Shown here one piece after another: positions 1-13,134 of a stretch of DNA of 63,062 bases (position 1 is its first letter; every line of letters begins with the position of its first letter). A program made the position numbers and the translations under genes. This stretch comes from an uncultured Dietzia sp. (lineage in GTDB: Bacteria > Actinomycetota > Actinomycetes > Mycobacteriales > Mycobacteriaceae), in contig NZ_CALMYY010000054.1 in assembly GCF_937873725.1 (NCBI RefSeq), forward strand, positions 1 to 63,062, read 5' to 3'. The notes beneath the pieces were generated by a model that was not told the origin of the DNA, did not search any database, and was given only the letters and a program-made list of their open reading frames with translations.

Positions 1-45
1 CCACCTCACCAACCCACCAGGCAGCACACGACGCACACGCAGACG

Positions 46-1527
46 CTAACCGCAGGCCGCGATCACGAGCTCCTTCACCCGTGCGGGGTCTGCCTGACCG
101 CGGGTGGCCTTCATGACGGCCCCGACGATCGCACCGGCGGCCTGCACCTTGCCCGAGCGGATCTTCTCCGCGATGTCGGGCTGGGCGGCCAGTGCGTCGT
201 CGACGGCCTTCTGGAGCGCCGAGTCGTCACGGACCACCTCGAGGCCCTTGTCCGCCACGATCTGGTCGGGCTCACCCTCGCCGTCGAGGATCGCGTCCAC
301 CACGTGGCGGCCGAGCTTGTTGGTGAGCTTGCCCTCGGCCACGAGCTCGATCACCCGCGCGACCTGGGCGGGCGTGATCTGCAGCGCCGGAAGGACCACG
401 CCCCGCTTGTTGGCCTGCTGGGACAGGTAGGACACCCACCACGAGCGCGCCTCGGTCGGGGACGCCCCCGCGTCGACGGTCGCCAGGATCAGGTCCAGGG
501 CGCCGGCGTTGACGAGGTCACGCATCTCCTCGTCGGAGACCCCCCAGTCCGCCTGCACGCGCGCGCGGCGGAGCCACGGCAGCTCGGGCAGCTCGGCGCG
601 GACCTTCTCGATGAGCTCCTCGGACGGCTCGACGGGAGCCAGATCGGGTTCGGGGAAGTAGCGATAGTCCTCCGCGGACTCCTTGGGGCGGCCCCCTGTC
701 GTGCTGCCGTCGGCCTCGTGGAAGTGCCTGGTCTCGAGGACCACCTCACCGCCGGAGGTGAGGACGTCGGCCTGGCGGCACATCTCGAAGCGGACGGCGG
801 TCTCCACGCTGCGCAGGGAGTTGACGTTCTTCGTCTCGGTGCGGGTACCGAACTCGGTGGCCCCCTTGGCCATCAGCGAGACGTTGGCGTCGCACCGCAT
901 GGACCCCTGGTCCATGCGCACGTCGGAGACGTCGAGGCTCCTGAGGAGGTCGCGGAGGGCGGACACGTAGGCCTTGGCGATCTCCGGCGCGCGCTCCCCC
1001 GCCCCGACGATCGGCTTGGAGACGATCTCGATGAGCGGGACGCCGGCCCTGTTGAAGTCGAGCAGCGAATGGGTGGCACCGTGGATCCGGCCCGTCGCGG
1101 AGCCGACGTGCGTCGATTTGCCGGTGTCCTCCCCCATGTGCGCGCGCTCGATCTCGACCCGCCACGTGGTGCCGTCCTCGAGTTGGACGTCGAGGAATCC
1201 GTCGTGTGCGATCGGCTCGTCGTACTGCGAGATCTGGTAGTTCTTCGGCTGGTCCGGATAGAAGTAGTTCTTCCGCGCGAACCGGCTGTACGGCGCGATC
1301 GAACACCCCAGGGCGAGCCCGATCTTGATGGCCCACTCGACCGCCTGCCGGTTGACCACCGGCAGCGCACCCGGCAGCCCGATGCACACCGGGCAGACCT
1401 GGGTGTTGGGCTCGGCCCCGAACGCGGTCGGGCACCCGCAGAACATCTTGGTGGCAGTGTGCAGCTCGACGTGCACCTCCATGCCCATGACGGGATCGAA
1501 ACGTGACACGACCTCGGAGAACTCCAT
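46..1527 (-). CDS. gatB: Aspartyl/glutamyl-tRNA(Asn/Gln) amidotransferase subunit B
   Basis: GatB binds misacylated Glu-tRNA(Gln) or Asp-tRNA(Asn), activates the side chain with ATP and passes ammonia from GatA to it. The 493-aa product opens with [20 protein letters not shown], matching the family N-terminus. Cys30/Cys32 (CGCP) and Cys45/Cys48 (CPVC) form the expected zinc site. The C-terminal YqeY-like tail is complete and ends in a TAG. The frame stays open upstream of the ATG at 1527, but that sequence is low-complexity antisense of pfkA, so this ATG is chosen. It lies 10 bp after the pfkA stop and is last in the gatC-gatA-(MFS)-pfkA-gatB run. Product and start are well supported. Confidence 0.96.
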   Translation of the reverse strand: MEFSEVVSRFDPVMGMEVHVELHTATKMFCGCPTAFGAEPNTQVCPVCIGLPGALPVVNRQAVEWAIKIGLALGCSIAPYSRFARKNYFYPDQPKNYQISQYDEPIAHDGFLDVQLEDGTTWRVEIERAHMGEDTGKSTHVGSATGRIHGATHSLLDFNRAGVPLIEIVSKPIVGAGERAPEIAKAYVSALRDLLRSLDVSDVRMDQGSMRCDANVSLMAKGATEFGTRTETKNVNSLRSVETAVRFEMCRQADVLTSGGEVVLETRHFHEADGSTTGGRPKESAEDYRYFPEPDLAPVEPSEELIEKVRAELPELPWLRRARVQADWGVSDEEMRDLVNAGALDLILATVDAGASPTEARSWWVSYLSQQANKRGVVLPALQITPAQVARVIELVAEGKLTNKLGRHVVDAILDGEGEPDQIVADKGLEVVRDDSALQKAVDDALAAQPDIAEKIRSGKVQAAGAIVGAVMKATRGQADPARVKELVIAACG

Positions 1528-1537
1528 GCGGAACAAT

Positions 1538-2572
1538 CTAGCCGAAGAGGCAGGCGGCCTCGCGGTAGCGGTCCACCGGGACGGTCTTGAGCACCGCGAC
1601 GGCCTCGGCGACCGGAACCATCTCGATGGACTCCCCGCGCAGGGCGACGATGTGCCCGAAGTCCCCGCGGTGGACCGCGTGGGCGGCGTGGACACCGAAG
1701 CGGGTGGCCAGGACGCGGTCGTACGCGGTGGGCGTGCCGCCGCGCTGGATGTGCCCGAGGACCGTGGTGCGGACGTCGCGGTTCATCCGCTTCTTGATGG
1801 CCGCGGCCATCTGGTCGGCCACGCCGGTGAACACCTCGTGCCCGAACTGATCGATGCCGCCCTCGCGCAGGGTCATACCGGAGCCCGCGGCGGGCGTGGC
1901 GCCCTCCGCCACCACGCAGATCCCGTAGGCCTCACCCATCTGGAACCGACGCTTCATCAGCTTGCACACGTAGTCGATGTCGAACGGGACCTCGGGGATC
2001 ACGATCATGTGCGCGCCCGACGCGAGACCCGCGTGGAGGGCGATCCAGCCGGCGTGTCGCCCCATGACCTCGACCAGCATCACCCGCTCGTGTGACTCCG
2101 CCGTGGTGTGCAGCCGGTCGATCGCGTCCGAGGCGATCGAGACGGCGGTGTCGAAGCCGAAGGTGTAGTCGGTGCCGCCCACGTCGTTGTCGATGGTCTT
2201 GGGCACCCCCACCACGGGGATCCCGTTCTCCGTCAGCCACCGCGCCGCCTTGAGCGTTCCGTCGCCACCGATCGCCACCAGCGCATCCAGCGAATGGCGT
2301 TCGATGGTCCTGCGGATCTCCGGCAGGCTCGACGTGAGGATGTCCGGGTTGAGCCTGCCCGTCCCGAGGATCGTGCCGCCGCGGAGCAGGATGCGATCGA
2401 TCCCCTCGTCGTCGAACAGGGGGACCGCACGGTCGTGGACCAACCCCGACCACCCGTCCTGGAACCCCAGGACCGGTGAGTCGTACTCGGAATGGGCCGT
2501 CCGGACCAGCGCGCGGATGACCGCGTTGAGTCCGGGGCAGTCGCCGCCGGCGGTGAGCACGCCTATACGCAC
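1538..2572 (-). CDS. pfkA: ATP-dependent 6-phosphofructokinase (group III type)
   Basis: Phosphorylates fructose 6-phosphate to the 1,6-bisphosphate in glycolysis. The product is 344 aa from a GTG preceded by an AGGAG-type ribosome site. It starts [16 protein letters not shown], the nucleotide-binding N-terminus. GGDG at 102-105 has Gly at the position that favours ATP over pyrophosphate, while PKTIDND (124-130) has Lys where classical ATP enzymes have Gly. Asp128 is the catalytic base. This Gly/Lys pair is usual for actinobacterial group III enzymes, so ATP use is likely but pyrophosphate activity is not excluded. It sits between the damaged MFS gene and gatB, as pfkA does beside gatB in mycobacteria. 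Confidence 0.94.
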   Translation of the reverse strand: MRIGVLTAGGDCPGLNAVIRALVRTAHSEYDSPVLGFQDGWSGLVHDRAVPLFDDEGIDRILLRGGTILGTGRLNPDILTSSLPEIRRTIERHSLDALVAIGGDGTLKAARWLTENGIPVVGVPKTIDNDVGGTDYTFGFDTAVSIASDAIDRLHTTAESHERVMLVEVMGRHAGWIALHAGLASGAHMIVIPEVPFDIDYVCKLMKRRFQMGEAYGICVVAEGATPAAGSGMTLREGGIDQFGHEVFTGVADQMAAAIKKRMNRDVRTTVLGHIQRGGTPTAYDRVLATRFGVHAAHAVHRGDFGHIVALRGESIEMVPVAEAVAVLKTVPVDRYREAACLFG

Positions 2573-2617
2573 GTGGAGCTCCTCTCGGTTCCACAGCAGT
2601 CTAGGGGTCGGCGGGGG

Positions 2618-4002
2618 TCACCGCGCCGCGCTCACCGACTGTTCACCGGTACGGAACGCCATCGTGGCGAGGCCGCCGAGCAGGACCACCACCGCGGGCA
2701 GGACCATGGCGTCCGCCACCGCCTGTCCGACGTCGCCGTGCACGGCCAGCCGGGCTTGCATGACCGCGCCGATCGCGGCGGAGCCCAGCACGGCCCCCAC
2801 CTGCCGGGTCGTGTTGTAGACCCCGGAACCGGCGCCGGCGGACGCAAGGTCGAGCCGGCGCATCGCCGTGGACGAGGTCGGCGCCCACACACACCCGTTG
2901 GCCACCCCCATGAGCGCGATCGGGCCGAGGAGCACCGGAACGGAAGTCGAGGAGTCCATGACCAACGCCAGCCAGAACAGCGAGGCGGCGTAGGAGAAGT
3001 AGCCGATCCCGGTGAACAGGCGCGGGTCGACCCTGTCGGCCCATCGCCCGACCACCGGCGCCAGGACGCCCGCGATCAGCGCCATCGGCAGCAACATGAG
3101 CCCCGCGCGCGTCGGGCTGAGATCGGTGACGCCCTGGAGGTAGAACATCAGCGGAACCATGGTGCCGGCGGTGACGAAGCCGATCGTGGAGACGCCGAAC
3201 GTGCCGATCGAGAAGTGCGATCCCGGAACAGCCGTAGAGGCACCAGTGGCTCAGTGCGCACGCGGGTCTGCCACCACACGAACGCCGCGAGGCCCACGGC
3301 TCCGGCGACGATGAGCGCGGTGGTCGTGCCGCCCCACCCGTGCGACTCGCCCTGCTGGATTCCGAACACCAGCAGGAACATGCCGAGCGCGGACAGCAGG
3401 ATCCCGGTGCCGTCGTAGGTGTGCGGCCGGGTCTCGAGCCTCGGGACCCAGAGCCACACCAGGACCACGGCGAGGACGCCGAACGGGATGTTGACGAAGA
3501 AGATCGCGCGCCAGTCGAACGCGTCGATGAGCACGCCGCCGAAGACGGGTCCCACCACCGAGGCGATCCCCGCGACCGCGCCCCAGGTCCCCATGGCCGC
3601 CCCGCGACGGTCCGGCGCGAACACCCGGGTGATCACGCTGAGCGACTGGGGGGTCAGCAACGCCGCGCCGAACCCCTGGAACACGCGCGCGACGATCAGC
3701 GTCTCGACGCTCCCGGCGAGCCCGCACCACAGGGAGGCCGCGGTGAAGAGCACCAGGCCGGCGATCGAGACCGCCCGGGGTCCGACCTGGTCGCCCAGGC
3801 GCCCGGTGAACAGCAGCGGGACGACGTAGGCCAACAGGTAGGCGCTCGTCACCCAGATGACCTGGTTGGTGGTGGCGCCCAGCTGGGTGACAAAGGCCTC
3901 GGTGGCCACGGCGACGATCGTTTGGTCCACCAGGATCATGAAGAACCCGATGACGAGCGCGATCAGCGCCTTCCACGCGTCCCTCTCGGGGACGGCGGTC
4001 AC
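2618..4002 (-). pseudogene. DHA2-type MFS drug-efflux transporter, interrupted by a frameshift
   Basis: Two adjoining reading frames together encode one multi-pass exporter of the EmrB/QacA (14-helix DHA2) type. The first (4002 down to 3148) carries the N-terminal helices with a motif around LVDQTIVAVATEAF. The second resumes as ...GTFGVSTIGFVTAG and runs to the stop at 2618. The switch falls at about 3211-3225; one missing base there would explain it, and adding one base gives an unbroken 461-codon gene. The GTG start overlaps the gatA stop by 4 bp, so the gene is translationally coupled to gatA. It is an extra gene relative to the mycobacterial gatA-pfkA order. It is either a recent pseudogene or an intact gene with a sequencing error. 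Substrate unknown. Confidence 0.8.
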
Positions 4003-5453
4003 GCGATCGAGCCCCTCGCGGCCTCGAAGGCGGCGCCGACCCGGTACAGGCGGTCATCCGCCAGCGCCGGCGCCATGATCTGCAGACCCGCGGGCAGCCC
4101 GTCGACCAGACCGGAGGGCACCGACATCCCGCAGTGGCCCGCGAGGTTCAACGGCAGGGTGCACAGGTCGAACTGGTACATCGCGACCGGGTCCTCGACC
4201 TTCTCCCCCAGGGGGAACGCCGTGGTCGGGGTGGTCGGCGAGACCAGGACGTCGACCTGCGAGTACGCGGCGTCGAAGTCGCGCGCGATCAGCGTGCGCA
4301 CCTTCTGCGCCTGGCCGTAGAAGGCGTCGTAGTAGCCGGCCGAGAGGGCGTAGGTGCCGAGCATGATGCGGCGCTTGACCTCGTCACCGAAGCCCGCCTC
4401 GCGACTGGCCGCCATCACCTGATCGGCCGAGCCGTCGCCGGTCCGCAGTCCGTAGCGCATGGCGTCGAAGCGGGCCAGGTTGCTCGAGACCTCGGACGGG
4501 AGGATGAGGTAGTACGCGGGCAGGGCGTAGCGGAAGTTCGGGCACGAGACCTCGACGACCTCGGCACCCAGGCCGCGCAGGGTGTCGACGGCGGCCCGGA
4601 ACGACGCCTCGACCCCCGGCTGGTACCCCTCGCCCGAGAGCTCGGAGACTACCCCCACGCGCACGCCCGTCAGGTCGCCCCGGGCGCCCACGCGGGCCGC
4701 CGCGACGACGTCGGGGACGGCCACGTCGAGACTGGTGGAGTCCCGCGGGTCGTGCCCGGCGATCACCTGGTGCAGCAGCGCCGTGTCCTCGACGGTGCGG
4801 CCGCACGGGCCGCCCTGATCCAGGGACGACGCGCAGGCGACCAGTCCGTACCGCGAGACGGTCCCGTAGGTGGGCTTCACGCCGACGGTCGCGGTGAGCG
4901 CGGCGGGCTGCCGGATCGACCCGCCGGTGTCCGTGCCGATGGCGAGCGGGGCCTGGTGGGAGGCCAACGCCGCCGCCGAACCGCCGCCCGAACCACCGGG
5001 GGTGCGGCTCGGGTCCCACGGGTTGCGGGTCGGACCGTACGCCGAGTTCTCGGTCGAGGACCCCATGGCGAACTCGTCCATGTTGGTCTTGCCGAGGATC
5101 GGGATGCCGGCCTCGCGCAGCCTCGTGGTGACCGTGGCGTCGTAGGGCGAGCGGTAGCCCTCGAGCATGCGGGACCCGCAGGTGGTGGGGGCGTCCGTCG
5201 TGGTGAAGACGTCCTTGAGGGCGATCGGGACCCCCGCCAGCGGGCCGAGCTCCTCGCCGGCCGCCAATCGGGCGTCGACGGCTCGGGCCGCCGCGAGGGC
5301 CTCGTCGGCGCCCACGTGGAGGAAGGCGTTGATCTCGCCGTCGACCTCCGCGATCCGCTCGAGGTGGGCCCGGGTCACCTCCTCCGAGGAGACCTCGCGG
5401 GCGGCGATCCGCGCCGCGAGGTCGGCGGCGGTGGCGGTGGTGAGCTCGGTCAT
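3999..5453 (-). CDS. gatA: Aspartyl/glutamyl-tRNA(Asn/Gln) amidotransferase subunit A
   Basis: GatA hydrolyses glutamine and channels ammonia to GatB. The 484-aa product has the amidase-signature triad: Lys80 (GVPIALKD), cis-Ser155 ([10 protein letters not shown]) and nucleophile Ser179 ([11 protein letters not shown]). Its ATG overlaps the gatC stop (ATGA), and its own TGA overlaps the GTG of the downstream transporter, so three genes are translationally linked. The C-terminus ([20 protein letters not shown]) is complete. A GatCAB in this lineage supplies Gln-tRNA(Gln) and/or Asn-tRNA(Asn) by the indirect route. Confidence 0.97.
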   Translation of the reverse strand: MTELTTATAADLAARIAAREVSSEEVTRAHLERIAEVDGEINAFLHVGADEALAAARAVDARLAAGEELGPLAGVPIALKDVFTTTDAPTTCGSRMLEGYRSPYDATVTTRLREAGIPILGKTNMDEFAMGSSTENSAYGPTRNPWDPSRTPGGSGGGSAAALASHQAPLAIGTDTGGSIRQPAALTATVGVKPTYGTVSRYGLVACASSLDQGGPCGRTVEDTALLHQVIAGHDPRDSTSLDVAVPDVVAAARVGARGDLTGVRVGVVSELSGEGYQPGVEASFRAAVDTLRGLGAEVVEVSCPNFRYALPAYYLILPSEVSSNLARFDAMRYGLRTGDGSADQVMAASREAGFGDEVKRRIMLGTYALSAGYYDAFYGQAQKVRTLIARDFDAAYSQVDVLVSPTTPTTAFPLGEKVEDPVAMYQFDLCTLPLNLAGHCGMSVPSGLVDGLPAGLQIMAPALADDRLYRVGAAFEAARGSIA

Positions 5454-5749
5454 GAGTCCTCCCCGAGGATCTGCGGGACCTCGAAGCGCTGGCCGTCCGC
5501 GGCCGGGGCCTGGTCGAGCGCCTGCTCCGGGGTGAGGCCGGGGGTGACCACGTCGTCCCGGTAGACGTTCGAGATGGCGGTGGGGTGGCTCATCGCCGGG
5601 ACGTCGTCCGCGGCGACCTCGGACACGGCCTGCACGTGGTCGAGGATGTCGGTGAGCTGTCGTGCGAACGAATCCAGCTCGGCGTCACTCAGTTCCAGGC
5701 GGGAGAGCCTGGCCAGATGAGCGACATCCCCGCGTGAGATCGAGGTCAC
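5450..5749 (-). CDS. gatC: Aspartyl/glutamyl-tRNA amidotransferase subunit C
   Basis: GatC is the small belt subunit that holds GatA and GatB together. The 99-aa product begins [20 protein letters not shown], the typical helical N-terminus. The GTG start has GGAAAGGGG upstream. First gene of the gat operon; its stop overlaps the gatA start. A -10-like TAGGCT on the minus strand at 5788-5793 would give a leader of about 30 nt. Confidence 0.96.
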   Translation of the reverse strand: MTSISRGDVAHLARLSRLELSDAELDSFARQLTDILDHVQAVSEVAADDVPAMSHPTAISNVYRDDVVTPGLTPEQALDQAPAADGQRFEVPQILGEDS

Positions 5750-5787
5750 GTGTCTGCCCCTTTCCGTGGCGTGGTCGGTACCGGCCC

Positions 5788-5793
5788 AGCCTA
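5788..5793 (-). promoter_or_regulatory. Candidate -10 element of the gatC operon
   Basis: Minus-strand TAGGCT fits the actinobacterial TANNNT consensus and would place transcription start near 5780, giving a leader of about 30 nt with a clear Shine-Dalgarno sequence. No convincing -35 box is seen. Confidence 0.4.
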
Positions 5794-5813
5794 GTCAGCC
5801 CCGGTGAGTGCGG

Positions 5814-5819
5814 CACAAT
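5814..5819 (+). promoter_or_regulatory. Candidate -10 for a leaderless ACT-protein mRNA
   Basis: CACAAT matches TANNNT at the second and last positions and lies 7 nt before the ATG at 5827. That spacing puts the transcription start on the start codon. No ribosome-binding site precedes the ATG. Confidence 0.4.
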
Positions 5820-5826
5820 GGGCGCC

Positions 5827-6477
5827 ATGTCTTATCTGCTCCGCGTCATGCTGCCCGACCTACCGGGCAGTCTCGGTTCGCTCGCGGTGGCGCTGGGAAC
5901 CGCCGGGGCGGACATCATCAGCCTCGACGTGGTGGACCGGTTCGACGGCGTGGCGGTGGACGACATCGTGGTGGAGGTCCCCAACGGGACCTTCCCCGAC
6001 ACGCTGATCACGGCGGCCGAGCGACTCGACGGGGTCGTGGTGGACTCCCTGCGGCCGTTCGGCGGGATCCTCGACGCGCACCGCGAGCTCGAGCTCATCG
6101 ACGCCGTCGCCGGTGCGGGCGCGGGCGCCTCGCAGTTGCTCGCGGACGAGCTCCCGGGCGCCCTCCGCGTGGGGTGGGCTCTCGTGGTGCGGGCGGACGG
6201 CGACGCCTGGCGTCTCGTCGCCCGTGGATCCGCCGCGCCCATGTGGGAGGGCGGCGAGGTCCCCGCGCTCCGGGACCTCGAGCGGGTCACCCCACTGGAT
6301 GACGACGACGAGGTGCCCCCGGAATGGACGGCGTTGGACACCGCTCTCGCGGCGGCGCCGCTCTCGTCCGGGCACGTGCTCGTGGTGGGCCGTCCCGGGG
6401 GGCCGTCGTTCCGGCCGTCGGAGATCGCCCGGCTCGGCTACCTCACCGGGATCCTGCGCACCCTCCACGCCGGCTGA
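5827..6477 (+). CDS. ACT domain-containing protein, possible amino-acid sensor
   Basis: A 216-aa protein beginning MSYLLRVMLPDLPGSLGSLA, which is an ACT fold with the Gly-rich loop (DLPGSLG) that usually binds amino acids or mediates dimer contacts. The rest (about 75-216) has no enzyme signature I recognise; it could be a GAF-like sensor. The location between gatC and ligA matches the uncharacterised Rv3013 of M. tuberculosis (from memory). An in-frame ATG 9 bp upstream (5818) is possible, but the -10-like CACAAT overlaps it, so 5827 is chosen. Function unknown; a regulatory role is inferred from the domain alone. Confidence 0.82.
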   Translation: MSYLLRVMLPDLPGSLGSLAVALGTAGADIISLDVVDRFDGVAVDDIVVEVPNGTFPDTLITAAERLDGVVVDSLRPFGGILDAHRELELIDAVAGAGAGASQLLADELPGALRVGWALVVRADGDAWRLVARGSAAPMWEGGEVPALRDLERVTPLDDDDEVPPEWTALDTALAAAPLSSGHVLVVGRPGGPSFRPSEIARLGYLTGILRTLHAG

Positions 6478-6490
6478 GCCGCCACCCCAC

Positions 6491-6549
6491 CCCGCGGCCC
6501 CCACCGCCCAGCCCCCACCGCCCAGCCCCCGCGGCCCAGCCCCCGCGGC
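6491..6549. repeat. 14-bp tandem repeat in the ACT-ligA spacer
   Basis: Units of the form CCCACCGCCCAGCC repeat at exactly 14-bp period (A residues at 6503/6517 and 6510/6524/6538), drifting to CCCGCGGCCCAGCC in the later copies. A period of 14 is not a multiple of three, which argues against coding. It lies just after the stop of the ACT gene. Confidence 0.85.
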
Positions 6550-6550
6550 T

Positions 6551-6615
6551 TGCGCTGCGTGTCTGCCCGCATTTCGCCGGTTCGCGCTGCGGGAACGGTC
6601 CCAAGACGCAGCGCA
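6551..6615. repeat. Nested inverted repeat between convergent genes
   Basis: TGCGCTGCGT (6551-6560) pairs with ACGCAGCGCA (6606-6615). Inside it CCCGCA and TGCGGG form a second, smaller pairing. The convergent setting (ACT gene and ligA both end here) suggests a structured 3' end or bidirectional terminator, but there is no T tract. Confidence 0.6.
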
Positions 6616-6624
6616 CCCGTCGTT

Positions 6625-6679
6625 CGGCATTCGGCATTCGGCACCCGGCATCCGGCATCCGGCATCCGGCATTCGGCAC
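6625..6679. repeat. Heptamer CGGCATY tandem array
   Basis: Seven full consecutive 7-bp units (CGGCATT, CGGCATT, CGGCACC, then three CGGCATC, CGGCATT) and a partial eighth, ending 24 bp before the ligA stop. A 7-bp period shifts frame at every unit, so this is not protein coding. Arrays of this kind are prone to length change by slippage. Confidence 0.88.
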
Positions 6680-6702
6680 AGGGATCGCCGGGACCGCACC
6701 CC

Positions 6703-9638
<2,936 letters not shown>

Positions 9639-9648
9639 GTGATCACCG

Positions 9649-10731
9649 CTACTCGGCCAAGCGGGGCGCGCCCTCCGCCACGCGCCGCACCGCGGCCAGA
9701 GCCTGGGCCGGGGTGAGCCGCCCGGAGGTCATGTCGTCCACGGTCGGGGTGAGGACCAACTGGGACAGACCCGCGTACCGGTGCGCGCTGAGCCGCTCGA
9801 GCAGGGAGAGGACCGCGGACACGGACCGTTCGACGTCCCCGCTCGTCCGAGGGGGACGGGGCGTCCCGGGGAGTCCCTCGAGGTGGAGCGTCCTGCCGTC
9901 GCTCAGGACGGTGCCCGCGGCGTCGAGCGCGGAGTGGGACAGGCCCGAATGGAGCAGGCCGGCGGGCACGCAGAGCCCGTCGAGCGGGGTCTCGTCCCTC
10001 GGGGTCTCCGCGACCACGGCCCACCTCGCGGGCGCCTCCCCCTCGACCCCGGCCGGTACCCGGATCACCACGTCCGCCACCCCCGCGCGGCGGAGAGCGT
10101 CACCGAAGCGGCACAGGGTCAAGGAGAGCTGGTCCTCCGGCACGGCCGCGATCGGATCGAAACGGCTCGGTCCGGCCACTGTTCCGGCTGCGACGTGCCA
10201 GAGCATCGGCTCGTCGAGCAGGATCCGGGCCCCCGCACCCAGGCGGCCGGCCAGGCGGACGACTCCCTCGGCGACCCCCTCCGCCAGCGACCCGGCCAGG
10301 TCCCGTCGGGCGCCGCGGTCGGTGAGAACCGGCAGGCCGCCGGGGAGCTCGAGCCGAGCGGCGAGGGACCACGGGCCGAGCACCCGGACCTGCAGTCGGC
10401 GATCCGCGGGGGCGGGGTCGCCCTCGGGATCCCTCGCCACCTCGTCGGCCTCCTCGAGCGCGTCCAGGTCCCGGTCGAGCAGGTCGGACGCCGTCCGGGC
10501 GAGCCTCCCCGGCGACGTCGCGAGACGCCAGCCGCGGGTGGAGATGTCGACGGGAAGGTCGGCGAGCAGCGCGAGGGTCCGCCCGGTCTGGTCGGCGGCC
10601 GGGCCGCGGTCGGGGAGCTCGGCGAGGAACGGCATCGCGTGGCACTCCCCCACCACGACGCGCGCGGCCTCACGGGGATCCGTGCCGGGCATGGGACCGG
10701 GGCCGGTGTGGGCGGTGGACACCGGGGTCAC
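9649..10731 (-). CDS. MetE C-domain-like protein without the catalytic zinc site
   Basis: A 360-aa protein related to the C-terminal barrel of cobalamin-independent methionine synthase. The family-like strand [10 protein letters not shown] and ILLDEPMLW (compare QxDEP) are present. The His-x-Cys zinc motif expected after the barrel's middle is absent (VVIRVPAG occurs there), so methionine synthesis is unlikely. The GTG start overlaps the mnmA stop by 4 bp; a later ATG at 10692 is possible. Position beside ligA and mnmA matches the uncharacterised Rv3015c of M. tuberculosis (from memory). Function unknown. Confidence 0.85.
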   Translation of the reverse strand: MTPVSTAHTGPGPMPGTDPREAARVVVGECHAMPFLAELPDRGPAADQTGRTLALLADLPVDISTRGWRLATSPGRLARTASDLLDRDLDALEEADEVARDPEGDPAPADRRLQVRVLGPWSLAARLELPGGLPVLTDRGARRDLAGSLAEGVAEGVVRLAGRLGAGARILLDEPMLWHVAAGTVAGPSRFDPIAAVPEDQLSLTLCRFGDALRRAGVADVVIRVPAGVEGEAPARWAVVAETPRDETPLDGLCVPAGLLHSGLSHSALDAAGTVLSDGRTLHLEGLPGTPRPPRTSGDVERSVSAVLSLLERLSAHRYAGLSQLVLTPTVDDMTSGRLTPAQALAAVRRVAEGAPRLAE

Positions 10732-11858
10732 GGCGTGTGCGCGATCGGGACAGCGGCGGTGATGGTCCCGCTGCCGAGCACGCGATCGCCCTCGGGCTCC
10801 GGCCGGTAGAGGACGGCCGCCTGCCCCGGGGCCACGCCGCGCACCGGCTGGTCGAGGGCGATCTCGAGCCGCGCGTCCGGCCCGTCCCCGATGCGCCTGA
10901 CGAGGCCCGGGGTCGCCTCGCCGTGGGCGCGGATCTGTACCTGGCATCGGGTCTCGCGGATGTCGTCGTCGACCAACCAGTAGGGCGAGGACGCGGTCAT
11001 GCTCGCGGAGAGCAGGTGATCCGACCCTCCGACCGTCACGGTGCCCGTGTCGGCGTCGATCGCGGTGACGTAGCGGGGGCGGCCGTCGGCGGCGGGCCCC
11101 TCGAGTCCGAGCCCCTTGCGCTGACCGATGGTGAACCCGTACACGCCCTCGTGCCGCCCGAGTTCGTCACCGGTGTCGGCGTCGACCACGGCTCCGGGGC
11201 GCAGGCCGATCCGGGCGCCGAGGAAGGCCCGGGTGTCACCGGAGGGGATGAAGCAGATGTCGTGACTGTCGGGCTTGGACGCCACGGGGAGACCCGCCGC
11301 CTCGGCCTCCGCCCGGACCTCGGACTTGAGCGAGTCCCCCAGGGGGAACATCGAATGGGCGAGCTGCTCGGGGGTGAGCACCCCGAGCACGTAGGACTGG
11401 TCCTTGCCGGGATCGACCGCACGTCGGAGGACGGGACGCCGGGAGCCGTCGGGCAGCTCCTCTGTCGAGAGCCGCGCGTAGTGCCCGGTGGCCACCGCGT
11501 CGAACCCCAGAGCCGTCCCGCGGTCGAGGAGCGCCTCGAACTTGATGCGCTCGTTGCACCGCAGGCACGGGTTGGGGGTCTCTCCGCGGGCGTAGGACTC
11601 CACGAAGTCGTCGATGACGTCGGCCCGGAACCGCTCGGCGAAGTCCCACACGTAGAAGGGGATGCCCAGGAGATCCGCGACCCGGCGGGCGTCGCCGGCG
11701 TCCTCGCGTGAGCAACAGCCCCGTGAGCCCGTCCGGAGGGTGGCCGGATCCGCGCTCAGCGCGAGGTGCACGCCCACCACCTCGTGGCCCGCCGCCACGG
11801 CCCGGGCCGCGGCCACCGCCGAGTCCACCCCCCCGCTCATCGCCGCGAGGACCCTCAC
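10728..11858 (-). CDS. mnmA: tRNA-specific 2-thiouridylase MnmA
   Basis: Thiolates U34 of tRNA-Lys, -Glu and -Gln, using persulfide sulfur from a cysteine desulfurase. The 376-aa product has the PP-loop AAMSGGVDS (5-13). The catalytic Cys pair is Cys101 (PNPCLRCN) and Cys202 (SHDICFIP), and the C-terminal beta barrel is intact. The GTG at 11858 overlaps the desulfurase stop (GTGA). A much longer open frame runs upstream but is only antisense-like readthrough across the desulfurase gene. The pairing with a desulfurase is a direct functional link. Confidence 0.96.
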   Translation of the reverse strand: MRVLAAMSGGVDSAVAAARAVAAGHEVVGVHLALSADPATLRTGSRGCCSREDAGDARRVADLLGIPFYVWDFAERFRADVIDDFVESYARGETPNPCLRCNERIKFEALLDRGTALGFDAVATGHYARLSTEELPDGSRRPVLRRAVDPGKDQSYVLGVLTPEQLAHSMFPLGDSLKSEVRAEAEAAGLPVASKPDSHDICFIPSGDTRAFLGARIGLRPGAVVDADTGDELGRHEGVYGFTIGQRKGLGLEGPAADGRPRYVTAIDADTGTVTVGGSDHLLSASMTASSPYWLVDDDIRETRCQVQIRAHGEATPGLVRRIGDGPDARLEIALDQPVRGVAPGQAAVLYRPEPEGDRVLGSGTITAAVPIAHTP

Positions 11859-13051
11859 GACGCCGCCGCCCCGGTCCGCGGCATCCCGAGCCCCGCGATC
11901 CGCGCGCGGTCGACGGCGGGGACCAGCGCGGCGATCGCGGCATCCACGTCGGCCTCGGTGCTGGTGTATCCCAGGCTCAGTCGGAGGCTGCTCCGCGCGG
12001 CGGAGTCGTCCGCACCGAGCGCCAGCAACACGTGACTCGGCTCGGCGACCCCCGCCGTGCACGCGGATCCGGTGGAGCACTCGACGCCGGCCGCGTCGAG
12101 CAGGAGGATGAGGGACTCGCCGGAGCAGCCCGGGAACGTGAGGTTGGCGATCCCCGGCAGCCGGTCCCCGCCCCCGTTGGCGATCACACCGGGAACCGAG
12201 GCCCGCACACCCTCGACGAGGCGCTCGCGCAGCCCCGTCAGTCGACGAGCCTCGGTCTCCATCTCCCGCACCGCCTCGTCGAGGGCCACGGCCATCGCCA
12301 CGACGCCCGGGACGTCGACCGAACCCGATCGCAGATCCCGCTCCTGCCCACCGCCGAAGCTGACCGGCAGGCAGTCGGCACCCCGGTCGATGAGCAGTGC
12401 CCCCACGCCCAGAGGCCCGCCGAACTTGTGGGCGGACAGGCTCAGCGAGGTGGCGCCGAGCGTCTGGAAGTCCACCGGCACGTGGCCGACGGCCTGGACG
12501 GCGTCGGTGTGGACGGCCGCCCCGGCGGCCCGGGCCACCGCGGCGACCCCCGCCACGTCGGTGATGGTGCCGATCTCGTTGTTCCCGAGCATCACCGCGA
12601 CCAGCGCCAGACGCGCACCGACCTCGTCGACCAGCTCGCGGACCGCGCCCGGGGTGACGGCGCCACGTCCGTCCACCGGCAGCACCCGGACGTCCATCCG
12701 GCCGCCGCGGTCGGTGGCCAGATGGGCCGCCGAGTCGAGCACGGAGTGGTGCTCCGTCGCGCCGACGGCCACCACGCCACCGCCGGCGGCGGCCGCCTGA
12801 CCCAGCACGGCGAGATTGTCGGATTCGGTCCCGCCGGAGGTGAACACGACCTCCGAGGGCCTGCACCCCAGGTGCGCGGCGAGGGACTCGCGGGCCTCCT
12901 CCACCCGGCGGCGGGCGCGGCGCCCCGCCCCGTGGAGCGAGGAGGCGTTGCCGACGGTGGAGGCCGCCTCGGCGTAGGCCGCGATGGCCGACGGACGCAT
13001 CGGGGTGGTCGCGGCGTGGTCCAGGTAGTGCGCGGTGCGGGTCGTGAGCAT
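11855..13051 (-). CDS. iscS: Cysteine desulfurase (IscS/NifS family)
   Basis: PLP enzyme that takes sulfur from cysteine as a persulfide. The 398-aa product starts [18 protein letters not shown]. The PLP lysine is Lys209 (SLSAHKFGG) and the sulfur-carrying cysteine is Cys331 in STGSACTAG, a class I-type loop. The gene runs straight into mnmA, so its main role is probably tRNA thiolation, although Fe-S assembly cannot be excluded. There is no good ribosome site; a TATCCT at 13062-13067 lies 10 nt before the ATG, which may mean a leaderless or very short-leader mRNA. Confidence 0.95.
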   Translation of the reverse strand: MLTTRTAHYLDHAATTPMRPSAIAAYAEAASTVGNASSLHGAGRRARRRVEEARESLAAHLGCRPSEVVFTSGGTESDNLAVLGQAAAAGGGVVAVGATEHHSVLDSAAHLATDRGGRMDVRVLPVDGRGAVTPGAVRELVDEVGARLALVAVMLGNNEIGTITDVAGVAAVARAAGAAVHTDAVQAVGHVPVDFQTLGATSLSLSAHKFGGPLGVGALLIDRGADCLPVSFGGGQERDLRSGSVDVPGVVAMAVALDEAVREMETEARRLTGLRERLVEGVRASVPGVIANGGGDRLPGIANLTFPGCSGESLILLLDAAGVECSTGSACTAGVAEPSHVLLALGADDSAARSSLRLSLGYTSTEADVDAAIAALVPAVDRARIAGLGMPRTGAAAS

Positions 13052-13080
13052 GTCGTCGGCAAGGATACGCCCGAATGCGC

Positions 13081-13113
13081 CGGACCCCGGCACCGCAGGG
13101 GTACCGGGGTCCG
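13081..13113 (-). terminator. Hairpin downstream of the etf operon
   Basis: CGGACCCCGGCACC and GGTACCGGGGTCCG pair at 13 of 14 positions around a short loop. It lies 22 bp past the etfA stop and just upstream of the desulfurase start. No U tract follows, as is common in GC-rich actinobacteria. Confidence 0.65.
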
Positions 13114-13134
13114 GGCGACACTGGCGTGTCGGAC

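Noticed and set aside
6491..6679. Possible CRISPR array
   Set aside because: Repeats of 7 and 14 bp are directly adjacent with no unique spacers, and no cas genes are present.
11859..13121. Long N-terminal extension of MnmA
   Set aside because: The frame is open by chance across the cysteine desulfurase gene. MnmA begins at the GTG overlapping the desulfurase stop.
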